Positions 1 through 7,886 of a stretch of DNA of 28,746 bases are shown one piece after another. Source of the stretch: JACPYG01 sp964356545 (GTDB lineage: Bacteria > Patescibacteriota > Minisyncoccia > Minisyncoccales > Staskawiczbacteraceae). Each line of letters opens with the position of its first letter. The first letter of the stretch is position 1. The DNA lies in assembly GCA_964356545.1 (NCBI GenBank), contig CAYHHX010000003.1:1-28746 (forward strand), given 5' to 3'. The notes under the pieces are model-generated. The model was not told the DNA's origin, did no database searches, and worked only from the letters and a program-made list of their open reading frames with translations. A program made the position numbers and the translations under genes.

Positions 1-331
1 CAAAAACATAATCACTGCTGTAAGTAATAAAAATAATATTATTTTCCTTGCATATACTTGCTAAATTCAAAACGGCGATAAAGTTGACTGCCATTGCCAT
101 CATGGGATTTTCTTGGCACATTGAAACAACATGATAAGCTGATGTATTGATTACAATATTTGGTTTAATTTTCTCAATTTTTTCTTTCACTTGTAGGTAA
201 TTGGTAACATCCAATTCTTCTTGTTCAAATCCAACAATTTCAAAACCAAAAGAAAAAGCGTCTTTCATTATTTCTCTTCCCAATTGACCTGTTTTACCGA
301 TTAACAAAATTTTTTTCTTTTCTATTGACAT
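1..331 (-). CDS. RmlD-like NAD(P)-dependent sugar reductase, C-terminus cut by window edge
   Basis: Reading the minus strand from the ATG at 331 gives 110 codons with no stop before the window edge. Seen: a Rossmann nucleotide-binding motif IGKTGQLG near residues 11-18, the segment KPNIVINTSAYH, and YSSDYVF at the cut end. These match the dTDP-4-dehydrorhamnose reductase (RmlD/RfbD) family, which reduces the 4-keto group of a nucleotide-linked 6-deoxyhexose. The gene lies downstream of a C-methyltransferase, a dehydratase and RfbF, so it may do the final 4-keto reduction of a CDP-linked branched sugar; that substrate is inference. The plus-strand Nudix unit lies between it and those genes. 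There is no Shine-Dalgarno site. The family is firm; the substrate is open. Confidence 0.85.
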   Translation of the reverse strand, partial: MSIEKKKILLIGKTGQLGREIMKDAFSFGFEIVGFEQEELDVTNYLQVKEKIEKIKPNIVINTSAYHVVSMCQENPMMAMAVNFIAVLNLASICKENNIIFITYSSDYVF

Positions 332-353
332 AAATATAATAACTTGCTATGAT
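325..353 (+). promoter_or_regulatory. Consensus sigma-70/sigma-A promoter for the Nudix-like gene
   Basis: TTGACA at 325-330 is followed by a 17-base spacer and TATGAT at 348-353. A TG one base upstream of the -10 makes it an extended -10. The predicted start is near 360, about 40 bases before the ATG at 402. The -35 hexamer overlaps the first codons of the divergently oriented reductase gene. Confidence 0.8.
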
Positions 354-390
354 ATTGGTACGTAAAGCTTCTTGCTCTTTTCAATTTTTT

Positions 391-394
391 GGAG
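391..394 (+). promoter_or_regulatory. Shine-Dalgarno site deciding the Nudix-like start
   Basis: GGAG lies seven bases before the ATG at 402. It favours that ATG over the in-frame TTG at 372, which has no such site. It is the only convincing Shine-Dalgarno sequence before any gene in the window. Confidence 0.7.
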
Positions 395-401
395 AATATG
401 C

Positions 402-914
402 ATGGCTCAGGGAACCAAGAAACTATTAAAACTGTTGGCGGAAATCGACATCAATCAGCCCTATGGCACAAAACTGTTCGATGCCCTAGCTCGCCTGACG
501 GTGAGTGTAGCCGTGGAGGCAGTATGTCTCAAGGAGACTATCGATGATAAACGGGGTAAAACTCATCGCGAAGTCTACTTGATTCAGCGCTCCTTGACCG
601 ACATGGCCTATCCAGGCCAATGGCATTGCCCGGGGTCAGTTATGCGACCAGGAGAAAGCATTGAAGACGTAATGAAACGGCTATCCGAACAGGAATTTAG
701 CGAAAAGATTATCTCTTACCGATTCATCGAAAACTTCAATTACCCTGCCGAGGAAAGGGGCCATTTTTTCTCACTTTTGCACCTCTGCCATCTTCAAGAA
801 AGTGAAGGATTGAAGGGAAAATGGTTTCCGATACATCAGCTCCCTGAAAAAACAATAGAACAACACCGTTCCATGGTTATCCCTAGGATAGCCTGTAGGT
901 ATCCACCCTACTAA
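402..914 (+). CDS. Degenerate Nudix-domain-like protein
   Basis: A 170-residue protein from the ATG at 402 (an upstream TTG at 372 would add 10 residues). Seen: the segment GQWHCPGSVMRPGES at residues 72-86 aligns with the Nudix-box start, PGGxxxxGES, and R93 with the box arginine. The rest of the box is eroded: consensus REUxEExGU reads RLSEQEFSE, keeping only one of the two paired metal-binding glutamates (E98; position 97 is Gln). Nudix enzymes hydrolyse nucleoside-diphosphate-X compounds; the altered box makes activity uncertain, and it could be a binding or inactive member. Sampled lines are about 42-57% GC against roughly 27% in a sampled line of the adjacent methyltransferase. With its own promoter, RBS and terminator the gene looks acquired. 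Confidence 0.7.
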   Translation: MAQGTKKLLKLLAEIDINQPYGTKLFDALARLTVSVAVEAVCLKETIDDKRGKTHREVYLIQRSLTDMAYPGQWHCPGSVMRPGESIEDVMKRLSEQEFSEKIISYRFIENFNYPAEERGHFFSLLHLCHLQESEGLKGKWFPIHQLPEKTIEQHRSMVIPRIACRYPPY

Positions 915-950
915 TAGTCTGAACGTTGGATTTGGCAAAACAACTCTCAT

Positions 951-981
951 GGCGCTTGTCCTATCAAGCGCCTCTTTTTTT
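951..981 (+). terminator. Intrinsic terminator after the Nudix-like gene
   Basis: An 8-bp perfect stem (GGCGCTTG at 951-958, CAAGCGCC at 965-972) with a 6-base loop is followed by a T-rich tail ending in seven T (975-981). It acts in the plus direction; on the minus strand there is no U tract after the stem. The stop codon of the convergent methyltransferase gene (980-982) overlaps the T tract. Confidence 0.85.
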
Positions 982-2200
982 ATACAATCTTAACTTCTGG
1001 TACTGGTATAATGAATTTTCCTCCACCTTGACGCCAGTTTTTTAATTCTTCCATCGCCATCACTTCATCGGCAAGATTCCAACACAAAATTAAAACGTAG
1101 TCAGGTTTTTCTTCAGTTATTTTTTCTGGCGGATACACTAATAAATGAGTCCCGGGCGTATATAAACCTTGCTTTGCTTTTGACTTATCAACAATGAAAT
1201 CCAAATAATTTGTATTAATTCCAAAATAATTCAATAAAACAGTTCCCTTTGCGGAAGCAGAATAAGCGGCCACTTTCTTGCCCTCGCTTTTAATTTTTGC
1301 CAACAAATCAAGCAGTTCTTTTTTTATTTTCAGAACATTCTCACCCATTTTCTGATAAGTTTCTAACTTATTGAATCCTTCTTCAATTTCTTTTGCTACA
1401 AGATTTTTGACATTTTCATGTATTGGAAAAGCCCCAGGATGACAAGCAAAAAACATTAAAGACCCTCCCTGCATAGGCGTCATTTTTACATCATAAATTT
1501 CTAAATCAGCTCCCTTGAATAAATGTATCAAGGCTATCAACGAATAATAAAAAACATGTTCATGGTAAATAACATCAAATTTGTTTTCAATTAAACCCCT
1601 AGCATAGGGAAACTCAAAAACCGCCGTTCCCTTTGGTGCCAATATTTCTTTTACTCCCCTCACGAATCCTGTAATTCCCTCAACATGGGCTAACACATTA
1701 GCTCCAAAAACCAAGTCGGCCTGGATGTGTTGTTCTTCTTTTATTTTTTTAGCTAAGTCATAGCTAAAAAACTCATCAATGGTTTTAATGCCTTTTTCAT
1801 TAGCCACCTTTGCTATATTTCTAGCGGGCTCTACTCCCAACACCGGTATCCCCTGTTTTTTAAAAGATTGCAATTGAGAGCCGTCATTACTGGCTATCTC
1901 TAAAACTAGACTACTAGGACTAAGGTTCAATTTTTTCGTCAAATATGCCGCATTTTCTTCGCAATGCTCTAAAAATTGCTTGGAAACGGCTGAAAAATAA
2001 ACGTAGTCCCGAAAAAGATCTTCTGGGGGAATAGTATCGATAATTTGAACTAAAGAACATTCTGGGCAAAATCCAACACTCAAGTTATACTTTTTCTCTC
2101 TAGCAAAATCTTCTTCCTTTTTTAAAAAAACGTTAATCGAGGGCATTTGCCCAAGAGAGAAAAATTCTACTATTTCTGTTTTGCAACTTCTGCAATTCAT
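980..2200 (-). CDS. Nucleotide-sugar C-methyltransferase (NovU/TylCIII type)
   Basis: About 406 residues from the ATG at 2200; a TTG at 2218 would add six residues but lies inside an inverted repeat. Seen in order: an N-terminal zinc-binding domain with C3/C6 and C45/C48; SAM motif I EIASNDGS (101-108); the family signatures ANVLAHV and YHEHVFYYSL; and a C-terminal domain with YSASAKG and KQGLYTPGTHLL. This three-part layout is that of enzymes that add a methyl group to a carbon, usually C3, of a nucleotide-linked 4-keto-6-deoxysugar. Upstream RfbF and an RfbG-like dehydratase suggest a CDP-4-keto-6-deoxyglucose substrate (inference). Such sugars occur as branched 3-C-methyl hexoses in some surface polysaccharides. 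A hairpin and possible promoter precede it. Confidence 0.88.
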   Translation of the reverse strand: MNCRSCKTEIVEFFSLGQMPSINVFLKKEEDFAREKKYNLSVGFCPECSLVQIIDTIPPEDLFRDYVYFSAVSKQFLEHCEENAAYLTKKLNLSPSSLVLEIASNDGSQLQSFKKQGIPVLGVEPARNIAKVANEKGIKTIDEFFSYDLAKKIKEEQHIQADLVFGANVLAHVEGITGFVRGVKEILAPKGTAVFEFPYARGLIENKFDVIYHEHVFYYSLIALIHLFKGADLEIYDVKMTPMQGGSLMFFACHPGAFPIHENVKNLVAKEIEEGFNKLETYQKMGENVLKIKKELLDLLAKIKSEGKKVAAYSASAKGTVLLNYFGINTNYLDFIVDKSKAKQGLYTPGTHLLVYPPEKITEEKPDYVLILCWNLADEVMAMEELKNWRQGGGKFIIPVPEVKIV

Positions 2201-2209
2201 GTCTATTGA

Positions 2210-2252
2210 AACCAACAAGATTTCTTTGAAAAAAAGGAACTGCTTGTTGGTT
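2210..2252 (-). promoter_or_regulatory. Leader inverted repeat before the C-methyltransferase
   Basis: Perfect 10-base arms AACCAACAAG (2210-2219) and CTTGTTGGTT (2243-2252) flank a 23-base AT-rich loop. In the transcript the 3' arm ends nine bases before the ATG at 2200, so the stem would cover the ribosome landing region. No U tract follows on the minus strand, so it is not a standard terminator. Function unknown. Confidence 0.5.
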
Positions 2253-2262
2253 AGTTAAGTTA

Positions 2263-2291
2263 ATAATAACCCTATGTAATCACAATTTAAA
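2263..2291 (-). promoter_or_regulatory. Possible internal promoter for the C-methyltransferase
   Basis: On the minus strand TTTAAA (2286-2291), a 17-base spacer and TATTAT (2263-2268) match sigma-70 hexamers at 4/6 and 5/6. The predicted start near 2256 would place the whole 2210-2252 inverted repeat in the leader. AT-rich sequence gives such matches easily. Confidence 0.3.
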
Positions 2292-3249
2292 TCGCGCTTT
2301 TTTTATGTTTAATCCAGTTGAATGTTTCTTTTATTCCTTCTTCAAAAGTTATCATGGGTTTCCAGCCTAAAACTTCTTTTGCTTTGGTCCAATCAAGGTA
2401 TTGTTTGGGTATTTCGTTGTTGGCAATATTCAATATCTTGTAATTAATTTTTTTTCCTAGAATTATTTCAACTTTTTTAACGACATCCAATACGCTAAAA
2501 ATATTTTCGCAAGCAAAATTAAACGCCTGTCCTGCAATTTTTTTTTTGTTTTTTATTAGATTTTCCATTAACTTAATACAACCATCGGCTATGTCTTTTA
2601 CATATGTATAGCCCCTTACCATTTTACCATCACTTCTTATTAAAAGTTCCTTGTTTTCTAAAACAGCATTTATGGCACCAGGAACTATTCTAGAAAAATT
2701 AAGATCTCCCGGGCCGAAAACATTGCTAAATCTTGTTATAGCAACCGGAAGATTATAGGTGCGAAAATAGGTTTGAGCTATCAAGTCAGCGGCTGATTTA
2801 GAAACATCGTAAGGGTGGTCGCCCTTTAAGGGGAAATGCTCTTGGTAAGGAAGTTTTTTAGATTTCCCGTAAGCCTTATCCGATGAAATAACAACAATTG
2901 ACTCCAAGTTACCACGATTTCTGCAAATTTCTAAAACATTCACCGTACCCATAACATTTGTTTCTATGGTTTTAAAAGGGTCGCTATAAGCTTTATCAAC
3001 AAGAGGATAAGCAGCTAAATGAAAAACGGCTTTTGGATTTTCTTTTTCAAAAATTTTAGAGATATTTCTATCTCTTACATCTGCTTTATAAAACACGGCT
3101 TTGGGATGTATATTTTCTTTCTTGCCGGAAGACAAATCGTCTATGACAGCCACATGATAGCCTTGCTGTATAAGCCTATTTACAAGATTGCTTCCAATAA
3201 ATCCAGCCCCACCCGTAACTATCACATTTTTAGGTTTTAGTTTACTCAT
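2287..3249 (-). CDS. CDP-glucose 4,6-dehydratase-like extended SDR
   Basis: 320 residues. Seen: NAD-binding motif GGAGFIG (13-19), ISSDKAYG (121-128) and the catalytic pair Y147/K151 in YDVSK. The stretches FHLAAYPLV, TNVMGTVNVLE and SSDKAYG resemble RfbG, the CDP-glucose 4,6-dehydratase, more than RmlB. The protein is shorter than RfbG (about 360), and its RFSNVFGPGDL segment is like general epimerase/dehydratases. RfbG converts CDP-glucose to CDP-4-keto-6-deoxyglucose. The gene directly follows the RfbF gene in the direction of transcription (26-base gap), and the C-methyltransferase comes next, which supports this role. The alternative is a UDP- or GDP-sugar epimerase/dehydratase of the same fold. 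The ATG at 3249 has no Shine-Dalgarno site. Confidence 0.75.
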   Translation of the reverse strand: MSKLKPKNVIVTGGAGFIGSNLVNRLIQQGYHVAVIDDLSSGKKENIHPKAVFYKADVRDRNISKIFEKENPKAVFHLAAYPLVDKAYSDPFKTIETNVMGTVNVLEICRNRGNLESIVVISSDKAYGKSKKLPYQEHFPLKGDHPYDVSKSAADLIAQTYFRTYNLPVAITRFSNVFGPGDLNFSRIVPGAINAVLENKELLIRSDGKMVRGYTYVKDIADGCIKLMENLIKNKKKIAGQAFNFACENIFSVLDVVKKVEIILGKKINYKILNIANNEIPKQYLDWTKAKEVLGWKPMITFEEGIKETFNWIKHKKSAI

Positions 3250-3275
3250 ATGCTCTATTAGACTTTTATTTTATT

Positions 3276-4037
3276 TTATTTTTCCCAAACTGTCCATGGC
3301 CTGCTATCCTGCCATAACTTATTAAGTTCTTCCATTTCTCTATAGGTATCCATTGCCTTCCAAAATCCTTCGTGCCTATAAACTGATATTTGGCGAATGG
3401 CTGCCATTTTTTTTAAACCACTTTGTTCGTGCCCATTATCAAAATATGGTAAAGCTTTTTTATTAAATACCATAAATCCGCCACTTACATAGTCGTGCAT
3501 CAATGGTTTTTCATCGAAACCTTCAACTAAATTATTACCATCGGTTTTTATGAGTCCATATTTAGAATACGGATGCACGCCACTAATAGTGCCTAAAAGC
3601 CCCTGCCTTTGATGAAAAGCCACTAATTCTTTAATGTTAATATTGCTGACGCCATCGCCATAAGTGAGCATAAATTCATCTTCGGTAATATATTTTTGCG
3701 CTCGCAAAATCCGTTCGCCCGTATTACTTTCTAAGCCAGTATCGGCAAAAATAATCTTAAAATCATCACCAGCACTATTATGGAACGTCGTTTCATGAGT
3801 ATTAGTATCAAGGGTAAAATCATTCTGGAATTTTTTTTGATTTAAAAAGTAATCCTTTATCATCTCTCCCTTATAACCCAAAGCTAATACAAATTCGTTG
3901 TAGCCGTAATGGGCATATATTTTCATGATGTGCCAAAGTATCGGCTTTCCGCCAATCAAAACCATTGCCTTTGGCTTGTATTCAGTTTCTTCTTTCATGC
4001 GAGTGCCTAGGCCCCCGCAAAGTATTATTGTTTTCAT
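3276..4037 (-). CDS. rfbF: Glucose-1-phosphate cytidylyltransferase
   Basis: 253 residues, the usual length for RfbF. Seen: the nucleotide-binding start LCGGLGTRM (7-14), KPKAM (21-25), IGGKPILWHIM (28-38), and TYGDGV (125-130) holding a metal-binding Asp, all characteristic of RfbF. The enzyme makes CDP-glucose from CTP and glucose 1-phosphate in the cytoplasm, the first committed step to CDP-linked 6-deoxysugars. The next genes in the direction of transcription encode a 4,6-dehydratase and a C-methyltransferase, an ordered pathway. A less likely alternative is another sugar-phosphate nucleotidyltransferase. The start is the ATG at 4037; there is no Shine-Dalgarno site and the gap to the upstream gene is nine bases. 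Confidence 0.88.
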   Translation of the reverse strand: MKTIILCGGLGTRMKEETEYKPKAMVLIGGKPILWHIMKIYAHYGYNEFVLALGYKGEMIKDYFLNQKKFQNDFTLDTNTHETTFHNSAGDDFKIIFADTGLESNTGERILRAQKYITEDEFMLTYGDGVSNINIKELVAFHQRQGLLGTISGVHPYSKYGLIKTDGNNLVEGFDEKPLMHDYVSGGFMVFNKKALPYFDNGHEQSGLKKMAAIRQISVYRHEGFWKAMDTYREMEELNKLWQDSRPWTVWEK

Positions 4038-4046
4038 AATTTGTAG

Positions 4047-5336
4047 CTAAATATTATTTTTCTTCTTTTCTATATCGTTTATGATTTCTAAAAAACGATC
4101 GATTGGATTACGTCTTGTTTCTACATAGTCGTTATTAAATTCAGTTTTAAAGGCGTCCAAATTTTTTGCGCTGGCTATTTTTTTTAGATAACTTTCCAAT
4201 TCTTCCGTAGTTTTAAACGACTTGGTGCAACCGCCTAATGTTTCCCAATTATCTGATTTCATCGGATAATTCATAAGCTGTAAGGCAATTTTTGATTTCA
4301 TGGCCGCTTCTATTAACGCGGTTGACGAGAAGCTTATTAAAATATCCGACTTAGCAAGCGTTTTTTCGAGTATTTCTTTTGGTAAAGTAAATGCAACTCC
4401 ATTCATTTTTTTTTCCATCAATGCTCTATTGTCACCCGGGTGAGGCCGATACACAAAATTCAACCCCAGTCGGCCGCAAATTTCATGTATTTTTCTGACA
4501 GTTTCTATTTTAAAATTAAGCAGTTCTTTATTGTAAAATTCAAAATTCTGGCCCAAATAACATACATTATAATGATCGTCTTTTTTTTTAACAGAATGGT
4601 TTTTCTTTTGTGAATACGGATATCCTAAAATATATATGTTTTCCGGATTTCTTTTGTATTTTTGTACATATAAATCTTTAAAGTATTGTCCCCAAACTAA
4701 AACATAATCGGCAATTTTACCAGTTTCCATAGGAAATACTTCGTCGTATACCCCATGGTGGACTTCCAGTGTAACAATACCTAATTTTTTACTTACCAAT
4801 GCAATAGCTCTTTCAATAGCAATAATGTCATTCCACAAAACGATGTAGTCTGGTTTAACGATTCTTAACTTATCTTCTATCTTTTTAATTAATTGGTAAA
4901 GATATATTATATTTTTTTCTTTTAAATAAGATAGAAGATACTGGTCTAAGTCACTGGTAGCAACATAGCCCATAAAATTTTTAATGGCAACTAATCTATC
5001 TCTTCCATGGACAAGCAATCCTACGTGATGGTATTTTTTTACCCCCAAAATAAGGTGAGTATATTTAAATGGTCTAAATAGAACCTTCTTTTTATTTTTT
5101 CTAATGTTAAAAAAGTTTTTTATAAAGTATAGTTTTAAAAAAAACTTATCTAAAAAACCGAGGAGCAATTTATGTTTATTATATTTTTTAACGGTAAATT
5201 GCAAAGATTGATAAAATAATTCTTCTGGCGTATTTTTAACCCAGGGTATCTTCTCATATAAGTGAAAATAATGAAACAGAAAATCGGGAAGTTTTTCACT
5301 GGGCATAATCTTTTCGTATTCAGTATAAGTATCCAT
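4047..5336 (-). CDS. GT-B-like surface-polysaccharide transferase with HP and SS/T motifs
   Basis: 429 residues, no signal peptide. The N-terminal 100 residues are rich in Lys and aromatic residues, as in membrane-associated transferases. Seen: EVHHGVYDE (191-199), WGQYFKDLY, the motif RPHPGD (297-302) and ISFSSTALIEAA (334-345). HP and SS/T motifs at this spacing occur in GT-B enzymes using CMP- or CDP-activated donors: bacterial sialyl- and polysialyltransferases, capsule KpsS/KpsC-like proteins and CDP-glycerol glycerophosphotransferases. The window encodes routes to both CMP-nonulosonate and CDP-hexose, so a CMP/CDP-sugar donor is a fair inference. It lies between a flippase gene (six-base gap) and rfbF (nine-base gap). 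The exact family was not recognised with certainty. Confidence 0.65.
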   Translation of the reverse strand: MDTYTEYEKIMPSEKLPDFLFHYFHLYEKIPWVKNTPEELFYQSLQFTVKKYNKHKLLLGFLDKFFLKLYFIKNFFNIRKNKKKVLFRPFKYTHLILGVKKYHHVGLLVHGRDRLVAIKNFMGYVATSDLDQYLLSYLKEKNIIYLYQLIKKIEDKLRIVKPDYIVLWNDIIAIERAIALVSKKLGIVTLEVHHGVYDEVFPMETGKIADYVLVWGQYFKDLYVQKYKRNPENIYILGYPYSQKKNHSVKKKDDHYNVCYLGQNFEFYNKELLNFKIETVRKIHEICGRLGLNFVYRPHPGDNRALMEKKMNGVAFTLPKEILEKTLAKSDILISFSSTALIEAAMKSKIALQLMNYPMKSDNWETLGGCTKSFKTTEELESYLKKIASAKNLDAFKTEFNNDYVETRRNPIDRFLEIINDIEKKKNNI

Positions 5337-5342
5337 ATTGTA

Positions 5343-6845
5343 TTAAAACTTAATCATAAATAATATCTCCTTTCGTTCTTGTGAAGACAAAAAAACATAA
5401 AAACTAACTACAATGACTATTCCATATACTATGCCCATTTGAATTATGGTCAAAAAAATATTAGCTGGCTGGAAAATTTCCAAAGCTAATATTGATACTA
5501 TTATAGTAAAAAGATAAACCAAAAGATTTTTTTTAATTGCTAAATTAAAAAAGTCTTTAAAGCTAACTTTCATAATCTTTAATATTTGATACAAAGACAG
5601 GGGAAAGTCAACTAAAACCATCGGAATAGTAGTTCCCAAAACAACTCCTAAAATACCCAATGGCCTAACTAATGATAAACTTAAGCTAACATTTAATAAT
5701 GCATTTAGAAGATTAATTTTAAAGAATACTTTAGCATAGCCCTTAGCTGTTGCTAAATTTGCGCCAATGTTTATGGTACTGCCAAACATCCAAAAAGCTA
5801 TTAAAACTTGAGCTGGTAAGATACTTGCTGTGAAACCTGGTCCCATCCAGTTATTTATAAAAAGTTTGGCAAAAATAATAGTAATAATGACTCCGGGAAC
5901 AAAAATCATTGTCACATACTTTGTTCCTTTAAATAATAGTTCTTTTTGCTTGTCCTGCTCATTTTTTCCTTCCAGTTCTGCGCTAGCCGGAAGAATAGGT
6001 CCCATCATCAGACTATTAATTGATCTAAATCCCTGCTGTAAACCATAGCCTACGCCATACAAAGTAACTGCTGAAACCGAAGCAAAAGCCCCGATTACAA
6101 AACTATCAAAATTAAAAATAAGTAAAGACAATACGGCAGAAAGAAAAAGGAAGAAACTGAAACTAAAAATTGTCTTGGAAGTTTCTTTGTCAAAATAAGG
6201 CAAACAAATAGTTGTTTTTAAAGTATAATATCTTACGATAATATAGGATACCAAACAGCGTAATATGATAAAAAAATAAAATAAAGCCACAAACCAAACC
6301 ATTCCCAAACGATAAGTGAAAATGAAATAAGCAGAAATACCGGTAAGGATTATTGACGCTATATTGCTCATTGCTAACCAATCAAATCGTTGCAATCCGT
6401 AAAGGACGCTATCAAAAGTTCTGCCGGGCCAAATAAGCAACGACGCTCCGGCCGACACCCAAAACAGTTGGCGCATGATTATTACATTAGTAGGCCCTAT
6501 GTTAAATATGCGATCAAAATAAAAAGATAAAATTAAAAGAGAAATGGCCACAAGAAAGCCAATAATGGTATAAAAAAACAAAGAAGCGTTTATAATTTTG
6601 CCTGCTCTTTTAAGGTCGCCTTTACCCATAGATTCAGCTACATATTTTGGAATAGCAGCCCCCACCCCAAAATCAAGCACCCCAAAATATCCTATAAATG
6701 TCATTACCAATAAATAGGCGCCGTAAACCTCCTTACCAACATGAGAAACAATAAAAGGAAACAACAGTAGTCCCGCAACAAAACCAACTACTTGGCTCGC
6801 CATATTATATTTAATATTATTGGTGATAATTCTTTTTCTGGACAT
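5343..6845 (-). CDS. Wzx-type polysaccharide flippase (MOP superfamily), copy 1
   Basis: About 500 residues from the ATG at 6845. A TTG at 6884 would add 13 residues and overlap the upstream gene by 32 bases, so the ATG is preferred. Seen: many hydrophobic membrane segments spread along the protein, with the N-terminal pattern NNIKYNMASQVVGFV followed by PFIVSHVGKEVYGAY and FGVLDFGVG, typical of the oligosaccharide flippase family. These proteins move lipid-linked glycan units from the inner to the outer face of the membrane. It is encoded with the glycosyltransferase at 4047-5336 and the nonulosonate/amidine genes and probably exports their product. A second flippase lies at 16251-17717. Confidence 0.88.
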   Translation of the reverse strand: MSRKRIITNNIKYNMASQVVGFVAGLLLFPFIVSHVGKEVYGAYLLVMTFIGYFGVLDFGVGAAIPKYVAESMGKGDLKRAGKIINASLFFYTIIGFLVAISLLILSFYFDRIFNIGPTNVIIMRQLFWVSAGASLLIWPGRTFDSVLYGLQRFDWLAMSNIASIILTGISAYFIFTYRLGMVWFVALFYFFIILRCLVSYIIVRYYTLKTTICLPYFDKETSKTIFSFSFFLFLSAVLSLLIFNFDSFVIGAFASVSAVTLYGVGYGLQQGFRSINSLMMGPILPASAELEGKNEQDKQKELLFKGTKYVTMIFVPGVIITIIFAKLFINNWMGPGFTASILPAQVLIAFWMFGSTINIGANLATAKGYAKVFFKINLLNALLNVSLSLSLVRPLGILGVVLGTTIPMVLVDFPLSLYQILKIMKVSFKDFFNLAIKKNLLVYLFTIIVSILALEIFQPANIFLTIIQMGIVYGIVIVVSFYVFLSSQERKEILFMIKF

Positions 6846-6852
6846 ATTGAAT

Positions 6853-7881
6853 TTAATTTGTTTCAAAATTTGTGTTTTTTGCAACTATCCACATGCTTGA
6901 AGAAAGTTGATTTTGGGCAAGAAAATTTTGAAAAGGAATAGAAGCTGTTTTCCAATTATCTATCAATACTTGTTTCAAAAAAGGATTATTAGAAACATCG
7001 AATTCACCGCTCAATATTTTTTTTCTTACCAGGTCCGCATCTAATCTGCCAGGCGTTAAAGTTTCTAGAACTTGAAAACCACAACGTGAAAGTAATAAAT
7101 TTAAAGAATGCGGGTTAAAGTAATTTAGATGTTCATGGTCTATGCTATTGCATAATTCTTTCAAAACCGTAAAGTCGAATCCTTTGCCGTTAGGACAAGT
7201 GACTACAAACAGGCCATTTGGTTTTAAAAATTTCTTGCATTGATTAATAAAATCTTCGGGAGAAAATAAATGTTCAATAACTTCAAAATTAACAACTACA
7301 TCAAATTTTTCATTTTCGCCGAATGATACTTTTTCAATGGGCAACTCAATTGTTTCAATATTTTTATTCCTGCATGTTTGCGCTAAATTTGGCGTTGGCT
7401 CAATAGCAACTATTCTCTTAAAAATATTTCTTGATTTAATTTCCTCGCAAAAAGTACCATACGCGGCGCCGACTTCTAAAACAGAGTCTGTAGGTACGTC
7501 GTATTTTTTACAAAATTCTAATAATTTATCAACTCTTGGTTTAAACATTTTTTCTCTTCGAGCCTTATCTGATGCAGGAAAAATATATTTATCCCAATAA
7601 GCATACACATCTGATTCTCTGTAGCACATTTCTAAAACTGCAGGCGAAGGCCGTGGGTTTGTGTACAAAGTTTCACAGTTATTACAGCTTACATAATCTA
7701 ATCCAAATTTTTTGTAAGTTGGAGTAAATTCATTACGATTACATGCAGGACAAAATACATTAACAAACTTATCGCTATGCAGTAAAAGCCGTCCAAGGTC
7801 TTTTAATATTGCTGTTTTTGCACCTTCAGTTACATTTTTAGGCCTAATGTCTTCTTCGGAAAATTGAATTTCACTTAACAT
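6853..7881 (-). CDS. SAM-dependent methyltransferase with N-terminal zinc ribbon
   Basis: 342 residues. Seen: paired cysteines C44/C47 and C66/C69 with TNPRPS after them, a zinc-ribbon pattern; SAM motif I VLEVGAAYG (134-142); an acidic residue in AIEP; and VIEHLFSPEDF, typical of class I small-molecule methyltransferases of the Methyltransf_11/23 type. The C-terminal DHEHLNYFNPHSL resembles sugar-biosynthesis methyltransferases. The methyl acceptor cannot be told from sequence; a sugar O- or N-methylation in glycan assembly is inferred from the neighbours. It sits five bases from the amidotransferase gene and seven from the flippase. A protein of the same layout is encoded at 17724-18644, in the other block. 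Confidence 0.8.
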   Translation of the reverse strand: MLSEIQFSEEDIRPKNVTEGAKTAILKDLGRLLLHSDKFVNVFCPACNRNEFTPTYKKFGLDYVSCNNCETLYTNPRPSPAVLEMCYRESDVYAYWDKYIFPASDKARREKMFKPRVDKLLEFCKKYDVPTDSVLEVGAAYGTFCEEIKSRNIFKRIVAIEPTPNLAQTCRNKNIETIELPIEKVSFGENEKFDVVVNFEVIEHLFSPEDFINQCKKFLKPNGLFVVTCPNGKGFDFTVLKELCNSIDHEHLNYFNPHSLNLLLSRCGFQVLETLTPGRLDADLVRKKILSGEFDVSNNPFLKQVLIDNWKTASIPFQNFLAQNQLSSSMWIVAKNTNFETN

Positions 7882-7886
7882 GATAG

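Noticed and set aside
951..972. Terminator for the minus-strand methyltransferase
   Set aside because: On the minus strand no U run follows the stem, so it should end transcription only in the plus direction.
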